A stretch of 6,849 bases of DNA from an uncultured Actinomyces sp. Lineage in GTDB: Bacteria; Actinomycetota; Actinomycetes; Actinomycetales; Actinomycetaceae. Within the stretch, counting starts at the first letter, position 1. Each line of letters opens with the position of its first letter. The translations under genes were made by a program, and so were the position numbers. The stretch lies in assembly GCA_915069725.1 (NCBI GenBank), contig CAJZFF010000090.1:1-6849 (forward strand), written 5' to 3'. Shown in pieces: positions 5,939-6,849 of the stretch. The notes beneath the pieces were generated by a model. It made no database searches. It had not been told where the DNA came from and was given only the letters and a program-made list of their open reading frames with translations.

Positions 5939-6679
5939 GTGAAGGTGGCAATTGTCGGGGCAGGTGACTCAGGGAAAGCCATCAAGCGCGCCCTACAGGC
6001 GACCGGGGCGCAGGTGACGCTGCACTCGCGCCGTACCGGCTTCGACGTCCTGCGCGACGACGGAGCTGCCGCACTGTCCGGCGCGGACGTCATCGTGGAG
6101 GCCACCGGACGGTTCACCACCAGCAAGAGGGTCGCCACCGACTTCTTCACGCGCTCGACCCGCGCCGTGTCCGCAGCCGCGAACGCCCTGGGCGCCAGGC
6201 ACGTCCTGCTGTCAATCGTCAACTGCGACCTTCCGGAGGTGCAGAGCTACGGCTACTTCGCGGGCAAGTGCACGCAGGAGCGGCTTGCTCAAGACTTGAG
6301 CAAGCGAATGTCGCTGGTTCGCTCGACCCAGTGGTTCGAGTTCGCCGAGCAGAACATGAAGCGTATGCGCTATGGCCCCATCTCGCTGGTTCCCTCGATG
6401 AGGATGCGGCCGGTCAGTCTCGACGCCGTTGCCGAGGCGGTCGCACAGGTCGCCTTAAGCGAGTTCGATGACCAGACCTGCCAGATCGCAGGCCCGCATG
6501 TCATGACGCTGTGGGAGATGACCGCTCAGTTGCCGAACCTCATTGCGAGGCCGGTCCCCCTGGTGGTTCCCACCGACTGGGGACTCGCCTTCCGTCGTGG
6601 CGCACTGGTTCCCGGCGACGATGTCCCTTCAACGGGCCCCACCTACGAGCAGTGGCTGCAGGAGCGGCATCCCCTGTGA
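5939..6679 (+). CDS. NAD(P)-binding atypical short-chain dehydrogenase/reductase
   Basis: The 246-residue product is from the atypical SDR/NmrA-like NAD(P)-binding group. The start at GTG 5939 puts the Rossmann strand at the very N-terminus: MKVAIVGAGDSGKAI, with the glycine motif G7-x-G9-x-x-G12. HSRR at 29-32, after the second strand, suggests NADP preference. ADVIVEATG (49-57) is the strand-4 region, followed by DFFTRSTRAVSAAANALGARHVLLSIVNCD. Ser92, Tyr106 and Lys110 (YFAGK) give a possible SDR Ser-Tyr-x3-Lys triad. RSTQWFEF (128-135) and the C-terminal IAGPHVMTLWEM match members annotated as NAD(P)H-binding SDR proteins. The substrate is unknown. The divergent TetR gene and shared operator suggest induction by the substrate or a related compound. 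The longer frame from 5885 adds residues with no fold value, so it was rejected. It is probably cytosolic, as no signal peptide is seen. Confidence 0.9.
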   Translation: MKVAIVGAGDSGKAIKRALQATGAQVTLHSRRTGFDVLRDDGAAALSGADVIVEATGRFTTSKRVATDFFTRSTRAVSAAANALGARHVLLSIVNCDLPEVQSYGYFAGKCTQERLAQDLSKRMSLVRSTQWFEFAEQNMKRMRYGPISLVPSMRMRPVSLDAVAEAVAQVALSEFDDQTCQIAGPHVMTLWEMTAQLPNLIARPVPLVVPTDWGLAFRRGALVPGDDVPSTGPTYEQWLQERHPL

Positions 6680-6786
6680 TCGACGGAATCGACGGCGGGG
6701 GCGTGCACATCTGACAGGCAGCAGCGTGCTGATCGAGCGCCACCGGCGCCGACAACGCCCGCGCAACGCACAGTCTGCGGCGCGCC
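6680..6786. other. Short convergent intergenic region
   Basis: These 107 bases lie between two convergent gene ends. Only a small hairpin (GCGCC-ACC-GGCGC, 6737-6749) is seen, with no T-run, so no terminator is called. No gene was recognised. Confidence 0.5.
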
Positions 6787-6849
6787 CTACTCCCCCTTGA
6801 ACTTCATGCCGGCGGTGAAGCCCATGGGGTTGAGCGCGTACTCGTCGGC
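6787..6849 (-). CDS. C-terminal end of an unidentified protein (cut by window edge)
   Basis: Reading leftward from the edge gives 20 codons, ADEYALNPMGFTAGMKFKGE, then stop TAG (6789-6787). Every codon ends in G or C, which fits an actinobacterial gene end, and its orientation is convergent with the dehydrogenase gene. I do not recognise the protein from this short piece, and the coding call rests on composition and position only. Confidence 0.6.
   Translation of the reverse strand, partial: ADEYALNPMGFTAGMKFKGE

Overview
The window looks like two pieces of DNA from unrelated bacteria joined near position 2030. Bases 1 to about 2025 read as a high-GC betaproteobacterium, probably of the Comamonadaceae (inferred from protein resemblance and from mixed GAA/GAG and AAA/AAG codon use). 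This part holds the first 519 codons of topoisomerase IV subunit B (parE, minus strand, running off the left edge), a rho-independent terminator, and the 3' part of a small secreted-protein gene. Bases from about 2035 to the right end read as a high-GC actinobacterium of the Actinomyces type, with almost exclusive G/C third positions and strong AGGAGG-type ribosome sites.

The actinobacterial part holds, on the minus strand, an NfeD-like membrane protein gene followed by a flotillin (SPFH) gene, the arrangement known from the Bacillus yuaF-yuaG (floT) operon. The flotillin frame is interrupted by the join. Its N-terminal membrane anchor, SPFH domain and much of the coiled coil are intact, but after about residue 330 the frame continues in phase into the tail of the betaproteobacterial protein. 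The join lies in a short GCC-CAG (Ala-Gln) repeat that could occur independently in a flotillin coiled coil and at a betaproteobacterial signal-peptide end. This suggests a chimeric metagenome or contaminated assembly more than a real fusion gene.

Divergent from the flotillin pair, after an intergenic region of about 400 bases with a large GC-rich inverted repeat, lies a 413-residue protein of unknown function with two C-terminal hydrophobic segments. It converges on a TetR-family regulator. The regulator is divergent from an NAD(P)-binding atypical short-chain dehydrogenase. The two share a 34-base near-perfect palindrome containing both candidate -10 boxes, a self-contained regulator/enzyme module. 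The right edge holds the last 20 codons of an unidentified minus-strand gene.

The main biological points are the TetR/dehydrogenase switch and the flotillin-NfeD pair. The main caution is the join near 2030. No RNA gene, CRISPR array or insertion sequence was seen.
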